Assembly (NCBI GenBank): GCA_022842565.1
Contig: JALHPH010000036.1
Coordinates: 1 to 9,566 of the forward strand
Length of the DNA stretch: 9,566 bases
Source of the DNA: Fimbriimonadaceae bacterium
Lineage (GTDB): Bacteria > Armatimonadota > Fimbriimonadia > Fimbriimonadales > Fimbriimonadaceae
Direction of reading: 5' to 3'
In this document: positions 6,304 to 9,566 of the stretch, one piece after another
Layout of the letters: the number at the start of each line of letters is the position of its first letter
How positions within the stretch are numbered: the first letter of the stretch is position 1
Position numbers and translations under genes: made by a program
The notes under the pieces: model-generated
What the model was told of the DNA's origin: nothing
The model's input: only the letters and a program-made list of their open reading frames with translations
Databases searched by the model: none

Positions 6304-7704
6304 TTAGTCGTTGTCGAGCTTCAACTTTTTGGCCAGAATCGTGTTTCCGTTCACCAGCGTTCCTTCTGCCTCGATGAGCGACCCCTGTGAAATCGCTCCG
6401 AAGAAGTCGGCTCGGGAGATCGTCTCGCCATTATCATCGCGGAAGGTTGTGTTGCTGTTCAGGTTCACCGTCAGGTTGCCACCAGGGAACGACCAACCGA
6501 AGAAACTGCTGACGTTCATGGTGATGATACTTCCGGTGTTGCTGGCCGTGATGACTGAGCCATTTGCTTCCACATCATTGGCCATGTCGTCCTCATCATC
6601 CAGCTTCGCCTTTCGGGCGGTCAGGGTGTTCGTGTTGGTGTTGTAGGTGCCTTCGACTTCCACGGAATTCCCGGAAACCAAGAGGCCAGTGTAGAAGTCT
6701 TGCTCGGTCATCTGCAGGCCGCTGTCGTTTAGGAAGCGAGTCGTATTCGTTGTGACGACATTGACAAAGGTTCCTGGGGGAACGAAGCCGAAAACGGAGG
6801 TTACATTCACCTTGAAGGTACGTGCTTGCGCGTTAATGTCACGGGGAGAGCCCTTGATTTCTGGGCTGTCGTCACCTTGCTCGTCTTCAATCTTGACGTC
6901 GCGGGCAATGAGCGATTGGGTTGCCGTTTCGAACACGCCGGTCACTTCGACTCTGCGGCCGTTGGTCAGTGTAGGGCTGCCGAATGCCGATTCGTTTCGG
7001 ATCGTCGTACCTGAATTCAGCTTCACCCGCAGAAAGCGAGAGCCGCCCAGGTCCAAGTCGAATTCTTGATTCGGGGCGGTCCCGACGATGCCACTTACAA
7101 TTCCTTCGATGTCGTCGTCCTCGTGTCGGCCCAGGGAACCGATGCCAGTGTCGTCACCTTCGATGATGCTCGGGGTCACATTGCTTCCAGCGACCACAAA
7201 GTTGGCAAGATCGAAATCAATGACAAAACTCTCGTCTTCGACGAAGAGCTTCGGTGCGGGAAGATTCCGTGTCACGGTCACTTGGCCGCCCACGGCTGCG
7301 CCGTCACCTACAACGGTGAGGTCGGTGGCCGTGGTTTGCCCTGCAGGGACGCAGCGCAGCGTCGAGCCGAGAGTGAGTCTAATTCTGTTCCACGGTCCGG
7401 GCGAGACGTCGGCTTGGTTCAAGAATGCAAACCGTGCGCCAGAGCCGTCTCGTAGTCGCTTGAAGTCGAAAACTTGGCCAGTCGTGCTCTCATAGAGCAC
7501 GTCAGACGAGCCATCGGGATTCGTCACCTCGACGCGGTAGACCGTGCCCCAAACTTGGTCGTAGTCGTCGCGGAAGCTATCAGAGACAAACAAGTTCACG
7601 GTGCGCCCACCGCCGGTGGTGGCACCCGACGAACCGCCACAACCGAAGCTAAGAAGAGAAACTAGTAGCGCAAAAAGGAGCGTGAACCAACGGGTCAATT
7701 TCAT
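6304..7704 (-). CDS. Secreted lipoprotein, DUF4382-like N-terminus and three DUF5666-like repeats
   Basis: A 466-residue exported protein of unknown function. Residues 1-21 form a lipoprotein signal: MKLTRW, a hydrophobic core, then LLSFGC with C22 as the lipid attachment site; the box is slightly unusual, with S at -3 and F at -2. A glycine/serine linker follows. Residues about 35-170, starting VNLFVSDSFRDDYDQVW, resemble DUF4382. Three beta-rich repeats follow at about 196-272, 279-369 and 375-466, each ending in a pattern like LTARKAKLDDE, which resembles DUF5666. Repeats 2 and 3 are closest (VNVTSVFGFVPPG against MNVSSFFGWSFPGG). Acidic linkers such as RHEDDDIEG and LDDEDDMAND separate them. 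The protein likely sits on the cell envelope as a beta-rich binding or structural protein; the acidic loops might bind metal. I rejected a 132-residue upstream extension in the same frame, since it covers kdsA and would bury the signal peptide. It starts 49 bases after kdsA without a Shine-Dalgarno sequence. Confidence 0.88.
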   Translation of the reverse strand: MKLTRWFTLLFALLVSLLSFGCGGSSGATTGGGRTVNLFVSDSFRDDYDQVWGTVYRVEVTNPDGSSDVLYESTTGQVFDFKRLRDGSGARFAFLNQADVSPGPWNRIRLTLGSTLRCVPAGQTTATDLTVVGDGAAVGGQVTVTRNLPAPKLFVEDESFVIDFDLANFVVAGSNVTPSIIEGDDTGIGSLGRHEDDDIEGIVSGIVGTAPNQEFDLDLGGSRFLRVKLNSGTTIRNESAFGSPTLTNGRRVEVTGVFETATQSLIARDVKIEDEQGDDSPEIKGSPRDINAQARTFKVNVTSVFGFVPPGTFVNVVTTNTTRFLNDSGLQMTEQDFYTGLLVSGNSVEVEGTYNTNTNTLTARKAKLDDEDDMANDVEANGSVITASNTGSIITMNVSSFFGWSFPGGNLTVNLNSNTTFRDDNGETISRADFFGAISQGSLIEAEGTLVNGNTILAKKLKLDND

Positions 7705-7753
7705 AGTGTTGCGAGCACAAAAAATTCTGTGCCCCTCGAATATGCTTGACGGA

Positions 7754-8572
7754 TCAAATACCGGTAACTGTTCTGTGAAGTTTGGCGACGGGCTCAAGGA
7801 TCTCCTCGATCCTACCCAGCGGCCATTGTGTTGCAGCGTCGCTGAGCGCGCGATCGGGGTCTGGATGGACTTCCATGAAGAGCGCGTCGATGCCAACGGC
7901 GACTGCTGCTCGGCACAAAGCGGGGATGGCATCACGGTTGCCTCCACTGGATGTGCCCGCCCCGCCGGGGCGCTGGGCGCTATGCGTAGCATCCATGCAG
8001 ACCGGCACACCAAACCCTCGCATTGTCTCAAGGCCAGGTAGATCGACGACGAGAGCGTTGTAGCCAAAGCTGGTGCCGCGCTCGGTGAGCATGATGCCAT
8101 TTGCTTGGAACGAGCAAAGTTTTTCGACGATGTTCTTGGCGTCCCACGGGGCCAGGAACTGGCCCTTCTTCACATTGACTGGCTTGCCGGTCGCGGCCGC
8201 CGCCTCCAGGATGTCGGATTGGCGACAAAGGAAGGCCGGAATTTGAAGCAGATCGACAGTGGCTGCTGCCAGTGCGGCTTGATCGGGCAGGTGGATGTCG
8301 GTGGTGGTCGGAAGGTCGTAGGTGAGCGCGACACGCTGCAGCGTCTCAAGACCCGCTTCCATTCCGTGCCCGCGGGTGCCGTGGATGCTCGTGCGGTTCG
8401 CTTTGTCGTAGCTTGCTTTGAAGATGTACTGAAAGCCAAACTGGGCGCAGACTGCTTTCATGCGCTCGGCTACCTCCAAGCATAGGTCCATGCTCTCGGC
8501 CATGCAAGGCCCGGCGATCAACGTGAGCGGTCCGGGGCCGATGGTGAGATTGCCGACTTTTATCGTGCTCAC
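7754..8572 (-). CDS. kdsA: 3-deoxy-8-phosphooctulonate (Kdo-8-P) synthase, metal-dependent class
   Basis: Condenses phosphoenolpyruvate with arabinose-5-phosphate to Kdo-8-phosphate, a cytoplasmic step toward the Kdo of lipopolysaccharide. The 272-residue TIM-barrel carries the family motifs FKASYDKANRTS (51-62), GTRGHG (65-70), CRQSD (116-120), PVNVKKGQFLAPWD (131-144), LTERGTSFGYN (162-172), DATHS (194-198) and SDAATQWPL (244-252). The metal-binding set of the Aquifex-type enzyme (C11, H185, E222, D233) appears here as C23, H197, E234 and D245, all shifted by 12. The AGPC cysteine therefore replaces the asparagine of the metal-independent enterobacterial class. Translation starts at GTG (8572), sharing a GTGA overlap with the dsbD-like stop, so the two are probably coupled. 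No other Kdo or lipid A genes are in the window. Confidence 0.96.
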   Translation of the reverse strand: MSTIKVGNLTIGPGPLTLIAGPCMAESMDLCLEVAERMKAVCAQFGFQYIFKASYDKANRTSIHGTRGHGMEAGLETLQRVALTYDLPTTTDIHLPDQAALAAATVDLLQIPAFLCRQSDILEAAAATGKPVNVKKGQFLAPWDAKNIVEKLCSFQANGIMLTERGTSFGYNALVVDLPGLETMRGFGVPVCMDATHSAQRPGGAGTSSGGNRDAIPALCRAAVAVGIDALFMEVHPDPDRALSDAATQWPLGRIEEILEPVAKLHRTVTGI

Positions 8573-9566
8573 AGCTTGGCACCCGATTCTTGGAGCAGCG
8601 TGCGGAGCTCCTCCACCGAGTGAAGCGCCTTGACCGTGCGTCGATTTTGTCCGCCTGCCGAATAGAACTCAAGGTGGGGAAGGCCCACGATGCCGAATTG
8701 GTCCTGCGTCATTTTCTTGTATTGTTGATCTACGCCCACGCTCCAGTCGATCTTTAGCGTTGCGGCATTCTTTAGCAACTCGCGACCCTCGGGAGTGTTA
8801 AAGACCTTTGCCTCGATGACCTTGCATTCGGCGCACCAGTTGGCGGTTGCATCAATCAGGATCGGCTTACCAGAAGCTTTGGCGGCTTCAAAGCTGGCGA
8901 TTTCAAACTTGGTCCAGGCGATCTCTTCGCCAGCGACTTTCGGGCCCGTTCCGGCCAACGCCTGACCCATGGCGATGCCGCACGCCATGGCCACGGCGCC
9001 CTTGATCCCCCAGGCACGGCCGTCGGAGTGCTTGGCTTCATAGATGAGCATGAAGACGCCGGAAAGGAGGAAGAACCCAACCCAAGTCCAGGGGATATTG
9101 CTGGCCGTGAACACTTGTGGCAGGCCCTTGATGAGGTAATCGACGCCGAAATAGATGACCAGGATGCCCATAGCGGCCTTCACCGCCTTCATCCAGGTGC
9201 CCGATTTGGGAAGGTCTTTAGCTCCGACGGCGAGTGCGGAGAGCGCCACATAGGGCAAGCCGATTCCGATGCCAATGAGCATGAACACGCCCATGCCCAC
9301 GCCGATGCTTTGCAGCTTGGCGACTTCGATGAAAATGGCGGCAATGAACGGACCGGCGCATGGCGCAGCCGCGAAACCGACAAACAGCCCCATGATGAGG
9401 CTACCCACGGGACCAGATCGCCCTTTCAGCTGCTTGCTAACGAACGAGGGCAGTCCGATTTGGTAGATGTCAAACATCGAGAGGGCCAGCACGATCATCA
9501 GCAGCCCCAGCATGATATTGAACCAGGGAAGGGTGAAAAGCTCTCCGAACGCTCCGCCAGCTGCCG
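8569..9566 (-). CDS. dsbD: Thiol:disulfide interchange protein, DsbD family (5' end outside window)
   Basis: Inner-membrane protein that carries reducing power from cytoplasmic thioredoxin outward, for disulfide isomerisation, cytochrome c maturation or periplasmic repair. The window holds the last 331 residues; the frame is open to the edge, and AAGGAFGELFTLPW just upstream of the first ATG at 9513 fits the family, so that ATG is internal. Numbering from the first whole codon: about six hydrophobic segments fill residues 15-205, including AAAPCAGPF with the membrane cysteine C69 (equivalent of the second DsbD membrane cysteine). A thioredoxin-like C-terminal domain (about 215-331) has ATANWCAECK with the active pair C244/C247 and GLPH with a likely cis-proline P296. 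The partner membrane cysteine and any N-terminal periplasmic domain would lie beyond the edge. It overlaps kdsA by 4 bases. Confidence 0.93.
   Translation of the reverse strand, partial: AAGGAFGELFTLPWFNIMLGLLMIVLALSMFDIYQIGLPSFVSKQLKGRSGPVGSLIMGLFVGFAAAPCAGPFIAAIFIEVAKLQSIGVGMGVFMLIGIGIGLPYVALSALAVGAKDLPKSGTWMKAVKAAMGILVIYFGVDYLIKGLPQVFTASNIPWTWVGFFLLSGVFMLIYEAKHSDGRAWGIKGAVAMACGIAMGQALAGTGPKVAGEEIAWTKFEIASFEAAKASGKPILIDATANWCAECKVIEAKVFNTPEGRELLKNAATLKIDWSVGVDQQYKKMTQDQFGIVGLPHLEFYSAGGQNRRTVKALHSVEELRTLLQESGAKL

Noticed and set aside
7714..7733. GCACA/TGTGC inverted repeat around an A/T run between kdsA and the lipoprotein gene
   Set aside because: The stem is only about 5-6 bp and has no U-tract after it in the sense direction; it is not convincing as a terminator.
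7705..8100. N-terminal extension of the lipoprotein frame to an ATG at 8100
   Set aside because: The extra 132 residues overlap kdsA in another frame and would bury a clear lipoprotein signal peptide that starts at 7704.
1..9566. Search for transposons, CRISPR repeats, tRNA or rRNA genes and defence or toxin systems
   Set aside because: No direct-repeat arrays, terminal inverted repeats, transposase or nuclease motifs, or cloverleaf-like sequences were noticed by eye; the window reads as ordinary core chromosome.

Overview
This 9.6 kb window is densely coded, with every supportable gene on the minus strand and no gap longer than about 80 bases. The gene set points to a diderm (Gram-negative type) bacterium. 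It has a KdsA enzyme for the Kdo sugar of lipopolysaccharide, a DsbD-type thiol reductant transporter, a lipoprotein and a complete bacterial SMC. Nothing names the lineage firmly. A phylum outside the usual Proteobacteria is a reasonable guess, because nearly all start codons lack a Shine-Dalgarno sequence and the SMC motifs are somewhat divergent, but this is inference only.

In the direction of transcription (high to low coordinates) the layout is: (1) the C-terminal part of a DsbD-like membrane thiol:disulfide interchange protein, cut by the window edge; (2) kdsA, overlapping it by 4 bases; (3) a secreted lipoprotein with a DUF4382-like N-terminal region and three DUF5666-like repeats; (4) a 76-base spacer with two strong RNA hairpins; (5) an ECF sigma factor; (6) a 96-residue protein overlapping the sigma gene by 4 bases that looks like an anti-sigma domain without zinc ligands or a membrane anchor; (7) dnaN, the replication sliding clamp, 27 bases further on; (8) smc, 70 bases after dnaN; (9) the first 207 residues of an acyl-CoA dehydrogenase, running off the window.

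The genes form two likely transcription groups split by the hairpin spacer: dsbD-kdsA-lipoprotein (envelope functions) and sigma-anti-sigma-like-dnaN-smc-acyl-CoA dehydrogenase. Clamp and SMC act on the same chromosome during replication and segregation. Finding them close behind a sigma/anti-sigma-like pair suggests that chromosome maintenance could respond to that sigma factor.

I see no mobile element, CRISPR array, tRNA, rRNA or clearly novel multi-gene defence system. The most interesting items are the 15-bp hairpin ending 10 bases before the sigma ATG, whose mismatches all remain pairable only in the minus-strand RNA; the degenerate anti-sigma-like protein; the repeat lipoprotein; and the near absence of Shine-Dalgarno sequences.
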